Below, piece after piece: positions 53,944-64,000 of a stretch of DNA of 64,000 nt. A program made the translations under genes and the position numbers. How positions within the stretch are numbered: position 1 is the stretch's first letter; each line of letters opens with the position of its first letter. Location of the stretch: contig JAKUDP010000004.1 of assembly GCA_022570795.1 (NCBI GenBank), forward strand, positions 1,054,001 to 1,118,000, written 5' to 3'. This stretch comes from Sphaerulina vaccinii (lineage: Eukaryota > Ascomycota > Dothideomycetes > Mycosphaerellales > Mycosphaerellaceae). The notes under the pieces are model-generated. The model worked only from the letters and a program-made list of their open reading frames with translations. It was not told the origin of the DNA and did no database searches.

Positions 53944-54637
53944 AGACGACTTGTGCACATCGAACTGCAACATCACAAGCTCTAGTCCCGCTGTGTGAAG
54001 GAGGATCTAGCATGGAACGGGAGGTTGGCTGGTGGCACAGCAAGGCAGGTCAAGGCAAGCAGGCGTCTGCTGGCAGCCCGAGTGCGTTCCAGCCGATCTC
54101 CAAGGTTGGTGTCGAAGTCTTGCAACGAGCCTCGTTCCACGTGATGATTCAGGATGAGATGAGACGCGAGAGCGAACAGAGAGAACAAGTGTCTGTCTCG
54201 AATCTATTGGCTGAGGTGGGTTCTCACGATGGCAATGCAAGGCGACGTTACGCCTTTTACACGAATTAGATGAAGATGCTCAGACTATCGGTATGGCGCA
54301 GCGAACCAGCACGAACCGAAGGACGACGCTTCTTCTGTCTACAGTACGATGGACACGATAATAGACTATCACGTGAGAGTCGGATGATACAGTTTTCTGC
54401 TAGCTCGCCTGCTGGCCGAATCACATTTCCACCGACGATCCACCATTGCATGCTTACTTTATGGTGTACAACGAGGCAATCTCGAAAACGCGAGGCTGTC
54501 CACTTTATCAATCCGCGTCACTTGGATGAGCACAAAACATCGCCGGACAGTCTGTCGCATCGTTGGTGTGAAGGTGCTGTTCGTGGTCACCTGCATGATC
54601 TCTCTCAAACGCCTGCATGAGGCTGGGTCCGGTAGCA

Positions 54638-54655
54638 TACAGTACAGTACAGTAC
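54638..54655. repeat. Short TACAG tandem repeat
   Basis: Three exact TACAG units plus a partial fourth, in non-coding sequence. Confidence 0.75.
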
Positions 54656-55912
54656 ACGTTGCGCAAAGAGTCATCGTTACACGCGGTGATGAAGTACCGA
54701 AGGTGCAACGACATCTGACCGTAAAGTGTTTGTGCCCAATCAGCCCCAGAGCCATGTCATCACAATGATTTTAAGGTTGGAACAAACGAAGTCTCAGAAA
54801 AGCTCGGCCAGCGGCTGACAAGCCCCAAGCTGGAGACTTCTCGAAGATCGTTCCCGCAGCTAGAAACAGTGGCGTCCTCGCAGAATCTGCTGCTGGTGAG
54901 CACGGAGCTTCGTAACGCCCGGTGGATCTTGCTCACCAGTTGTGCCTTTTTGCTTCCCGCTTGGGTCGGCTGCAGGCGCACACTTGCATGCGGGCTGTTG
55001 CGAACGAGCCAAGATCATGGTTGATTGATTGTCTGTCGATCGTTTCCCACAACTTGCTCGGAGTCAAGGTCAATTCCCGCAGGCCAGGCGTGAACCAATG
55101 GAAGCTGATGCAGCACGACCATTTTGCGACGCCAGGAAGCGCTTGTTGTCCTCCTGCTGGCACCGAGCCGCTGGCCAGGCATGCTCATGATTACGCCTGT
55201 GCCGCAACCTCATCAATCACTCGTCAAATTGAAGGCTGCTGCGGCGACAAAGCCGCAGAGAGGCCTCGTGTGGTTGGCGAGCACAAAGCCATAAAGCGCT
55301 GGGACGCATGCAGTGGAGTGGCGCTGGCCACTTGATTTGGTGGATACGCAAGCCTCTCCACCCATGAGCTAGCGATCCTTTGAGCCAAGGTGGCCGCAGA
55401 GAAAAATAGGCGCGGCATGACCAGGACGTGCATGAAGCTTCACGCTAGCCATGCCGCCCAGGGATCGTTGCCGTTGCCGCTAAAGATGTGTCGCGCTTTG
55501 ACAGCAAGACTCACACCCCTGCCCTGGAGACATCCGCCTCGAAAAAGGCTACGATGGATACTTATGCACCCTTGTGTCTATTGGTTTAATCCTCCCTGAT
55601 ACATACCAGGGTACGTAGCCTTTATCACAACGACTATCGCCCCGCCATTGCCTTCACCACATCAATCGGACGACACAGCCTTGGACCTTAATATCAAACA
55701 CAATCTCCAGCTACTACGACTCTCTCTTCTAGCAACGACATTCTCTACTACAAGCTTCAAAGTGTTGATTCATCAACACCACCAACGAACCAGGACAGCT
55801 TCTTCTCAGGAACCTATTGCCATTTGAACTTATTGCCTGGTTTCCTATGAGTGTTTGCAATCTTTGAGAGATCCGGATCATTCCCTTGGCCGGAAGACTT
55901 GTCCATTCGACT

Positions 55913-57202
55913 ATGCTTCCTACGCCCCCGGCCTCTCCTACACCATCTGGACTATGCAGCCCAGATGACAAGATCGGACAGGTTTTGGCTGGTTCCATCC
56001 AACTAACAGGAGTTCTTGGCGTAGGCGCATATGGTACAGTGTACAAGGCAAGAGACCTCGTCACTAACGCTGAGTATGCTGTCAAAGCCTTGAACAAAAT
56101 CGGTCTCGATGCACGACAACGCAAGTTCCAAGACCGAGAGATCCAATTGCACTACGCCGCGAGCCAGCATCCTAATGTTGTTTCCTTGGTCAAGATCTTG
56201 GACTCCCCGGACTGCACCTATGTTGTGATTGAGTACTGCCCGGAAGGTGACCTGTTTTCGAAGATCACCGAGGAAAGTCACTACGTGGGAGACGACTTCA
56301 AGGCCAAGCAGGTTTTCTTACAGGTGTTGTCTGCTGTCCAGCACTGCCATGCACGAGGAATCTTTCACCGGGATCTCAAGCCTGAGAACGTTCTTGTTAT
56401 GGACAATGGATGGACTGCCAAGCTCGCGGACTTTGGACTTGCAACCCAGGAGCGTGTGACATCTGATTTCGGATGTGGTTCAACTTTCTACATGTCGCCA
56501 GGTCAGTCCAGTTCGATCGATCCCTCGATCTCATGCTAACAGTTCACAGAGTGCCAAACACCAAATCCCAAGCCATATGCATGTTACGCATCAGCACCCA
56601 ATGATATCTGGTCATTGGGTGTCATTCTGGTCAATCTCACATGTGGCCGCAATCCATGGAAGAGAGCCTCTATGGATGATTCCACTTTCCGGGCGTACAT
56701 GAAGGATCGCAACTTCCTGCAGTCCATTCTTCCTATTTCTGATGAGTTCAATGGAATCCTCCAGCGCATCTTCGAGGTGAATCCATACCGCAGGATTGGC
56801 CTTGAGGAGCTTCGCGAGTTGATCGTTCGTTGCCCAAGGTTCACCACCCAGGGATCGTCTACCCCAACATCGGCACCAGCAACACCACCTTACAGCCCAG
56901 TGGAGAAGCCTTTGGATTCAGTCGTGGTGAATGGTGCTTACGAGACCGTCCCTCACCTCGATCTGTCGGCTCAGCCATACCACTCTACAACACCAGATTT
57001 CCTACCACATCAGGCTATGTTCACACCACCGGCATCAGGCCCTTGCACCCCTCAACCTACCCTTTATACGCCGCAGCCGAAGTCATTCGTCCCTCCAATG
57101 TATTCAGGACCTTTCTTCGGCAACCTTCCCGGCTTTGGCCGATGTGGCCAGATGTTCGCCAACTTCAACATGCCCACTCATGCTTGGGCATCCACTTTTT
57201 AA
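55913..57202 (+). CDS. Ran1/Pat1-like serine/threonine kinase
   Basis: Exons 55913-56501 and 56550-57202 with a 48-bp intron (GTCAGT..CAG) give 413 residues. Start MLPTPPASPTPSG was preferred over a non-ATG upstream start. Kinase domain about 28-310: glycine loop GVGAYGTVYKA, Lys58 in YAVKAL, FHRDLKPENVLVMDNG (catalytic Asp154), ADFGLATQE, and GCGSTFYMSPECQ rejoined across the splice. The C-terminus is Pro/Thr/Phe rich (TPTSAPATPPYSPVEKP, FTPPASGPCTPQPTLYTP). This matches the fungal Ran1/Pat1, Sks1/Vhs1 group, which links nutrient state to growth or sexual development. The gene is isolated by several kb of non-coding DNA on both sides, as often seen for developmental regulators. Confidence 0.88.
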
Positions 57203-57952
57203 GGACGGCAACCTGTCCTCAACGATTCTTCACAACTTTACTTGCCAGCTGTATATATTGATTGACTGGACTTGCTTGGCATCTTTGCCTTCGCGGACCA
57301 GCCTGGCATTGAGCGTTGTTGCGTTTGGAAATGTGAAGATACCCCCAGCTGTTTGTTTTAGCGACCTGTACCGGAGGAAAGTTTGTGTTACACAAGGAGT
57401 TCACTACATGGAAATTTGAGCCACAGACCAGGCCACAGCTCAGTTGAGCATGATAGAAGGAAAGTTGTTGAGCATTTACTGGCGCATGGGGACGAGCTAC
57501 ACGAGACTAGAGACCAATGATGGGATGTATTATGAGAACCGGAACCTTCTTGCACACGGTCATCGAAAACGACCCAGATACGTTGTAAACTACTTTGCCC
57601 TCACCGGCACAACCACATCACCTACATTCACTTCATCTGTGACGTTGACGTCTTCACATGCGGGCGCTGTTACTTTGATACAACGGAATCTAACAAGCCT
57701 GTTGTTGAGTCTATCGACGTCTAACTTGCGGTCAGGAACCTAGACACTGTCCCTGGGATGTTCAATGATTAGACTCCAGCAGGGCTATCTATTCCAGCCT
57801 GAGACCTCATGGTATACCTCAACATATCGTTAATGTACAGTCAGCATGGGAAGGCATGTCGTCTGCTTCAGAACGACGTACTGTATACTGTAGAGCGTGA
57901 CGAGACAGAAGTGGGTCAGCAGTCCGATCTTCAGACTTCGCCGACCGTGCTT
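57203..57952. other. 3' flank of the kinase gene
   Basis: 750 bp with no recognised gene; the first part is probably the kinase 3' untranslated region. Confidence 0.45.
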
Positions 57953-58210
57953 ATGCGGCTACTCCTGGTGTCTCTGACTCTGACGCTTCCTTTCCTTGCT
58001 CCCAGAATTGAGGCAGCCAACCGCAGTCTTCACATTCCTGCACACTGCTGCACTTCGCCCGGTGGTATCACCTTGCCTGGAGTCCCTAGGCGACTCAAGA
58101 ACCAAGGAGGCCAAGCTCGGGCTATGGCAAACACGTGGAGAATGATGGAGGCCGCACACTATCGGAACCACTGCCGGAGGCACGGGCGCTGGACAGGAAT
58201 CTGTGTGTGA
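57953..58210 (+). CDS. Candidate small secreted Cys-containing protein
   Basis: Open frame of 85 codons from ATG 57953 to TGA 58210. It starts MRLLLVSLTLTLPFLAPRI, a good signal peptide with a plausible cleavage after IEA (residue 21). The mature part is about 64 residues, basic, with four Cys (32, 33, 74, 84), an N-glycosylation site at NRS (23-25) and dibasic spots (PRR, CRR). No domain is recognised. Size, Cys number and location in gene-poor DNA fit what is called an effector candidate in plant-associated fungi, but any such role is inference. The frame is also open upstream of this ATG, so a chance frame is the main alternative. Confidence 0.4.
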   Translation: MRLLLVSLTLTLPFLAPRIEAANRSLHIPAHCCTSPGGITLPGVPRRLKNQGGQARAMANTWRMMEAAHYRNHCRRHGRWTGICV

Positions 58211-59363
58211 TCCGAATCATCCCTTGCTTCGCTTTGAGGCCATTCTGTGCATGCCTGTGCCTCACAAATGCATCACACATAGTCGTTGTGGCCATCTACG
58301 GACGTCGCTAGGGACTGTACTGGCAGTGCCTATGCAAGTCGCAGATCATGAGACGCAAACAGAGCGAGAATAAGAAAGGTGGTGCGGATGCCTATGACGA
58401 CCAGCCATTCTCTTCCGTATGCCAACCAGATGTAGGTACGTACGACCAAAGGACGAAAATGCTCTTCTGACGCTTAGGTTTTCTGCTGCGATCCAACGAC
58501 GGTACTCTGATTCGTTCCAAGGCGGCCTCTCGTATGCGACCAAGCGCGTCAAACACATGTGCCTTGACAAGTGTCTATTCATTCCTGTTCCAAGAGACAC
58601 AGCGTCTCGAGTGGCGAGGAGCCTCAAAACGCCCGACTGCATAGAGCTGGGAACATCGCTGCCACATCTAGACCAGAGACACCGTCCATGTATGCGTTGT
58701 GTGACCACACACAGAAGGAACGCGCATAGCTGATGATCTTTGTGCGATTTGAGCAATCTGACTTCCGACTCCCGACTACCTCTGTGATACATCCACCAGG
58801 TCTTCCAGGTGGCGAGCTGTCGGTACATCCCTTTACAGCTTCCAGTGTCAGAGCGAGAAGATGGACATCACCGCGACGTCAGACTCATCCGCGCCCAATC
58901 GCAAAGACGCAGATCGACCAGCTCGCTCTGCACGGCATCCTACATTCTCGTAAGGACACGACACCTTGCTCCATGGATGTGTGCGTTTGAAGGCGAAATT
59001 TTCGGGATGAGGCCGTTTGCACTTGAGGACGAAGCCATGCATCTCCAACAAACGGCTCACCGCAGTCTGCGTACCACTGAATCCCTCCCGGCTGTGCTTG
59101 CAACGCACACAACCGACCTGTCTTGCAACAGCTGCATGTCTCAACCCGAATGCGACTGCTTCGCTGGGAGTATGCATAGCGGCAACACCGGCATGGCCCT
59201 TCCGCACCCAGCTGTTGTCAAAAAGCAAGCATAGATGTCTAGCTGCGTCGAATCTGCTTCGTCTATACTGCATCAGTCCTGGATGGGCTTAGATCAGTTC
59301 TCATGTCTTGTCACGAGCCACAGCTTAAAGCTTGGTGCCACAATCTGCAGCTAGCTCAGCAAC
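58211..59363. other. Intergenic, nothing recognised
   Basis: About 1.15 kb; frames on both strands lack domains. Confidence 0.45.
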
Positions 59364-59684
59364 ATGTCTGACTCGGCTGAGCAGCTCGATCCTAGACTTT
59401 GGCACGAACTCATGTTGCTGGATGCTCTATTTTCTCTCTCGAATTCGTATCTTGGATCAGAGATTTGTGGACCGAATCCATCGTCGCTCTGCACAACGGG
59501 CGCGGCTCAGGACTACGTAAGACGGATACTGAAACCAACGTTCGCGTTGACTCGACCTCTAGTAAGCGCCAGTGGATGCCGACAACGTTCAAAGCTTGGC
59601 ATACCTTATGAATGTGTGGCCTTGCGATATATCTGGGGTACTCATGATGTAAGCTCCAGAACCAGAGTATGGTATAGACCCTGA
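59364..59684 (+). pseudogene. Possible HET-domain relic
   Basis: A 106-codon frame starting MSDSAEQLDPRLWHELM contains IPYECVALRYIWGTHD. This differs by little from the first HET-domain motif (YxALSYxWG), where Arg replaces Ser. A GTAAGC follows at 59649 and may be a splice donor. About 200 bp later, in another frame, KLPRCIEYIE resembles the LPxTIxDAI segment that follows in HET domains. No WVD or later motif and no long frame is found, so this is at best a decayed fragment. Confidence 0.28.
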
Positions 59685-61796
59685 AGAATGCCAACGTGAA
59701 CGATTCAGCAACAAGGCTACCCGCCGGAAGCGCCCTTCACGGTGACTTGGTAGCTTTGCTCAAAAGGTTGTCCAACCTTGAGCCACTGTGCTATATCAGA
59801 ACCTTTGCAGATCGATCAGCCTTCTTCCTTCCATCATTGTCATTGGACCTCGAGCGAATCCGCGGGCAAACAGCGAAGCTTCCGAGATGCATTGAGTATA
59901 TCGAAGGACATCTGACCTCAGACCCTGGGGAATAGTCTTGTGCCTCAGCGGAGTACTGTCCGATCATACTGAATTTACCGTGTTGTACTATTGGACCCCA
60001 AATATCGCTCACGGCAACGACACAATGCAATCTGCGAGAATGTCTCTGTCGGCCCAGTGCTGGTATCTGGAACCACATACGAGGTCTCTCCTGGTGAGCG
60101 TTATAGTCGATGGAGGTAGTCTTCCGATGGAATGTGTGAAGACTGCTCATCATGTTCCTCCAACAGATGAGTGCACCAGTGTTGCCACTTGCACTGTCGT
60201 GTCCACCCGTAAGGTCAGTTGTGCTGGTTCCACGGTCGAGAAGAATGTCAGAAGTCGTTGTTCAAAGCGACTAGGACTGTTGTAGTGACAGGAATGGTCA
60301 GGGAGCCAGGTAGCGTGAGGAAGTGAACTGTCGACATCTCTAGATCCAGCTACGACAGTTATGACAATGCGAACTTGTTGGCGTGGAGGTCTGCTCCTGC
60401 ACGGAGAATCATGCTCATCCTCTCTGCATATTACTCCTTACTATGCCTTTGTACTCGCAGATGAAGCAGTAAGATCACAGAGAGCGATCCAGAGAAGAAG
60501 AGATGATGGGAACTCTCCTTAGGGTTGCCGGAAACTACTGGGACGACGACAAGATGTCCATTCTAGCATTCATCATATCCATATCTTCTACACCGCCTCT
60601 GTGATACGATATAACAAAGTCTGTGAAGTTGCACCGTGGTCGCCTGCGTCTCGCGAGCTGCAGCTCGAAAAGTCCGAATTAGCGATATTTCGAAAATGGC
60701 CATATTTCAGGAAGTGACCAAACACCTGTGCCAGCTCCTACCCATTCTTCGCTTCCAGCATCCATCAAGGCAAAAAGACGATCCACGACCAAGAGCTCGC
60801 TGATCAACAGTCTCAACCATATTAGACGGTGACCAAGCACATTAGCTCCAGTCTCTCAGCCCCAGCCACGGAAGTCCAGCACATCTTGGGGAAAGTACAT
60901 CAAGCATGAACCTCATACGAGTACAGTAGCTACATCTAGCACCAGCCGAAGCGCAGCGAGTACACAGCCTCCTCACCTATAGCTCATAAGCAGATCATAG
61001 CCAAAATAAGGCATAGTAAGTAAAGCTACCAGTCACATTAGCGCGCCAACATGCGAGCAATTCACCTGCAAAAACCTTCGGACACGGCTTAGATTCTTAG
61101 CACATCGTACCACAATCGTATGTGTTGGTGGCTTGCAGCTTTCGAATCCTTCTCAAGCGTCAAACACAGCTCTCGAGGACGATGGATGCCTGACCGCCTT
61201 GTCACCGGAGTGGCAAAGCGAGCTCCGCGACCAACAAACACAGGAAACGGAACAAGACTTGCGTGGTGGTGCGGAAGCGGATCAGTAGTATCAATATCGA
61301 TGCAGTGGAAGGTGCGTTTTGTATTCATGTACCACCTCGCACGCGCATGGTGTTTCAGGCATGTGACCTGGATCCTTACTCCTTCTCATGTCTTGGTCAT
61401 CTACTACGCGCTTTTCACTTAGACCCGTCCCTCGTCTTTCCCTACCCAATGCCTGTTCTCCAACGCGACTCGCTCCAAACTTCCGTGTGGAGTCTGCCAC
61501 TCGACTGCCTGTTCGCGTGGTCTTCCTTTCGTCCTCGTAGGCTCGGATGTGTGAGAGCATGTTACATCGCTGGGATGTCATGGTGCTTCTCAATCATCAT
61601 TCTCAAACAAGAAAGCAACTTCGCAACATTGAGGCTGTCTGCACGGATTGCTGCGATGTAAGCAATACGTGTCTCAAGAACCAGTTGAAAATATCGATTG
61701 TTGGAGGCCTTCGATATGGCCGTCATGCGCTGTTGAGTCCACGGGAGTGCATGTGTCTCGTCCATAATCTATCTGAGATCCTTCTTCCGGCTTTGT
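59685..61796. other. Intergenic, about 2.1 kb, nothing recognised
   Basis: Contains the PRP4 3' flank at its right end. Apart from the possible continuation of the HET relic (to about 59.9 kb), no feature is seen. Confidence 0.45.
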
Positions 61797-64000
61797 TCAA
61801 CCAGCTCGCTGCACGGCGGCTGGACGGAAGCCCTTTGGCACTGCAGCTGAAGTGACCTTGGCCTTCGTTGGTACTGCATCTCGCATACCGCTAATGAAAG
61901 GATGTCGTATCGCATCCTTTGGCTTGATGCGCTTCTCTGGATCCAATTGAAGGCACTTGTCCAGTAGATCGACGAAAGCACTGTGTAGCTTGAGTTGAGC
62001 TGCGTCCATTTTCTTGATGTTAGCACTGAGCCTGGACTTCAGGTCTTTCCCATTAACACCTTGTGAGAAGTGCATTGGCTTGGGGATGATGTTGCCAGTC
62101 ATCTTGTCGCGTTCAAGCCCGTGGAACACAAATTGCTCGTCAAAGTAGTTGGCAGCTAGCTGTGACTTCTTGATCAAGCGGTTTGGCAGCTTGCCGCGAC
62201 ACTCTTGAATGACACGAAGCATGCCATTGTTGTCAGCACCGTTGAACAGGATACGGCCAGTGTACAGTTCGTATAGCGTGCAGCCAATCGACCACATATC
62301 GATGGCGTAGTCGAATTCCATGCCCATGATGACTTCCGGAGCACGATAGAATCGCGAAACGAGATATGGCGTAATCTCTGCATCCTGCTGCAGCGTGGCA
62401 GTGCCGAAGTCACAGATTTTGATCATGTTCTTGTCGGCGCTGACAAGGATGTTGTCCGGCTTCAGATCGGCGTGGAGCACTTCTGTGTTCTTCAGGTGCA
62501 GGAGAGCCAGGAACATCTGTCGAGCATAGACCTGAATGGCTTCGGGCCTGATGCCGATGTCTCTTCCAAACTTCTTCAATGTCTCGCGCAAATCCATCTC
62601 CAGACCCTCGAACACCAAACATAGATGACCTTTGTGCATGAAGTCTGCCAGCAGTCGAATGATGCACTTCTTGTCATCTGGATCGGCCTCATTGAGACGG
62701 GTCAGGAACTGCATCTCCTTCTGGCCAGCCTTGAACATGGTGTCATTGCGGCACGCAATCTTGATGGCGACCTGTTTGCCTGTCTGCGCATCTTTCGCCC
62801 TCACCACAGTTGCAAACGTACCTTTGCCAATCTGTTGCTCGACAGCATACCGCCCGTCCAGTAGCTCACCGTTGATGATGCGGTAGTGGCCATCGGGGTA
62901 ATCCCAATTGTCTAGCAAGCTCTCGTCGAGCGCCTTCGCTTCCTTGGGTATACCGTCCGCAGCTGGTGTATCCTTGACAGCGAACATATCGTCGTCATCG
63001 TCATCGGCGAACATATCGAAGTCGTCTGCAGGCTTCTTAGGCACTGCTGGGGCAGTTGCGGTAGGCTGCTGGTCCTTAGTCGCAGTGTCTTGCAGATCTT
63101 GTTGCTTGTGGTCTGGTCGATCTTCGTTCGTGTCGTGGTTGGGATCGTAGTCAGCAGCTGACTGGCCGAAGTCGTCACTGGCTTCCAGCTGTATTGGGTT
63201 CGCAAGGTCGGTATTGGTGATCATAGCAGGTGATGCAGGCGAGACTGGAGAGCCGGGGAAGGAGGCGTCCATAGGTGTGCGAGGAGAGTTGATAGAGGAT
63301 GGCGGTGATTGCGGTGCCGAACCCTGACCGCTGCTATCGTGATGTGGTGTGGTAGCGTTCGATGGGAGATTCGACTCGAGTGTCGATCGTAGCAGGGACT
63401 CGTTCGCGGATGCAGCTGCATGCTTCTTCCTAATAGCTTCGCGCTTCTTGCGACGCTCTTCGATCAGCTCAGCCTCTGACAACTGCTTGACAGGTGGCGC
63501 AGCTTCCTCAGCTGGCTCACTGGAGACATCCAAATCAGTATCGGGTCGAGTCTTTGCTGGGGCATTGGAGACTAACCTTGCCTCAACCACTGTGGCTGAC
63601 TTTGCCGCCGGCTGTTCTGCTCGAGTATTGGTTGATTTAGCATCGGTCTGACCATTACGAGCAGTGGGGATAGACTCGCGGTGTGTAGTAGACGATATGC
63701 TTTCACGTCTCGCGGCTTGTGAGCCAGCGCCTGCTTGACCTGACGACATCTTTGCTGATGCGCGATATGGTGAGCGACTGCGGTCGCGTCTTGGTGGTTC
63801 TGAGCGATCCTGGTCGCGATATGAGCCACGGTGTTGTAAGGAGTTGTGGTCTTCGTAGACCTTGTGTCGCCTCGGGTCGCTGTTGCCTTTGCCGTAGTGA
63901 TCATCTTGTCGACGCCGCTTCTCGCGCCCGCCGTCTCTGTCCGCGCGATAAGGCGATCGCGAGCCTGAGCGGTCTCTTCTGAATGGCGACCTGGATCGCT
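61797..64000 (-). CDS. PRP4: Spliceosomal kinase PRP4, cut by the right edge
   Basis: The frame is open from the stop at 61797 to the window edge without intron. The kinase domain shows IGKGTFATVVRAKD, VAIKIACRND, LHADLKPDNILVSADKN (Asp in HADLKPDN), CDFGTATLQQD and LVSRFYRAPEVIMGMEFDYA, the Prp4-specific activation region. Before it lies an acidic stretch (FDMFADDDDDDMFAV) and LIEERRKKREAIRKKH. Upstream of the internal Met at 63749 the frame continues as an RS-type domain (RSRSPFRRDRSGSRSPYR, RREKRR-like runs, RDRSRSPYRASAK), so the start codon lies beyond 64000. PRP4 phosphorylates splicing factors such as Prp6 and Prp31 during assembly of the active spliceosome. Confidence 0.94.
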   Translation of the reverse strand, partial: RSRSPFRRDRSGSRSPYRADRDGGREKRRRQDDHYGKGNSDPRRHKVYEDHNSLQHRGSYRDQDRSEPPRRDRSRSPYRASAKMSSGQAGAGSQAARRESISSTTHRESIPTARNGQTDAKSTNTRAEQPAAKSATVVEARLVSNAPAKTRPDTDLDVSSEPAEEAAPPVKQLSEAELIEERRKKREAIRKKHAAASANESLLRSTLESNLPSNATTPHHDSSGQGSAPQSPPSSINSPRTPMDASFPGSPVSPASPAMITNTDLANPIQLEASDDFGQSAADYDPNHDTNEDRPDHKQQDLQDTATKDQQPTATAPAVPKKPADDFDMFADDDDDDMFAVKDTPAADGIPKEAKALDESLLDNWDYPDGHYRIINGELLDGRYAVEQQIGKGTFATVVRAKDAQTGKQVAIKIACRNDTMFKAGQKEMQFLTRLNEADPDDKKCIIRLLADFMHKGHLCLVFEGLEMDLRETLKKFGRDIGIRPEAIQVYARQMFLALLHLKNTEVLHADLKPDNILVSADKNMIKICDFGTATLQQDAEITPYLVSRFYRAPEVIMGMEFDYAIDMWSIGCTLYELYTGRILFNGADNNGMLRVIQECRGKLPNRLIKKSQLAANYFDEQFVFHGLERDKMTGNIIPKPMHFSQGVNGKDLKSRLSANIKKMDAAQLKLHSAFVDLLDKCLQLDPEKRIKPKDAIRHPFISGMRDAVPTKAKVTSAAVPKGFRPAAVQRAG

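Larger units (their letters stand above)
49384..55912. other. Long gene-poor region, about 6.5 kb
   Basis: No conserved domain, signal peptide, tRNA or transposon protein was found on either strand. The longest frames (49435-49950 plus, 51205-51588 minus, 54922-55335 plus) are rich in Ser, Arg, Cys and His, like random frames. Two short tandem repeats occur. The last 300 bp before 55913 are CT/CA-rich and look like the leader of the kinase gene. An extended regulatory region, non-coding transcripts or decayed genes are possible. Confidence 0.5.

Noticed and set aside
54922..55335. 137-codon plus-strand frame
   Set aside because: Starts at a non-ATG codon, random-like composition, no conserved motif.

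Overview
The window is nuclear DNA from a filamentous ascomycete. Most genes have none to a few short introns (typically 48-60 bp, GT..AG, often with a CTAAC-like branch site), and the proteins are fungal: HET domain, DUF3292, small BTB proteins, alpha-aminoadipate reductase, a Ran1-type kinase. The mix suggests Pezizomycotina, probably Dothideomycetes; that placement is inference. I see no tRNA, rRNA, CRISPR array or intact transposon.

Left part (1-30 kb) is gene dense. In order: an unrecognised gene cut by the left edge; a TRAPPC12-like protein back to back with acetolactate synthase (ILV2); a small BTB protein; DNA polymerase alpha (POL1) back to back with ribosomal protein eL13; an enoyl-CoA isomerase/hydratase with a peroxisomal C-terminus and a possible mitochondrial N-terminus; a second BTB gene with an in-frame stop; a decayed RNase H-like copy beside an intact one; a Thr-rich secreted protein with a Cys-rich tail; LYS2 with a TGACTCA box, back to back with an RBR ubiquitin ligase; and a DUF3292 membrane protein.

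Middle part (29.6-49.4 kb): a protein made of about nine tandem helix-turn-helix/SANT-like units behind a mitochondrial-type presequence; a HET-domain protein; a CorA-like membrane protein without a visible GMN motif; a SAM methyltransferase; a large leucine-rich-repeat protein; a coiled-coil nuclear-type protein; an F-box-like protein with a SUMO-interaction-like motif; a J-domain-like protein whose reading frame changes twice; and a purine phosphoribosyltransferase with a very short last exon.

Right part (49.4-64 kb) is gene poor. A Ran1/Pat1-like kinase stands alone between about 6.5 kb and 4.6 kb without any clear conserved gene. The right flank holds a candidate 85-residue secreted Cys-containing protein and a faint HET-like relic. 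The window ends inside the spliceosomal kinase PRP4, cut within its RS-rich N-terminus.

Functionally this is mostly housekeeping: branched-chain amino acid and lysine synthesis, replication, translation, splicing, purine salvage and vesicle traffic. Mixed in are fast-evolving families (BTB, HET, secreted proteins, RNase H copies). Exon borders were worked out by hand from splice sites, reading frame and family conservation; no search was run.
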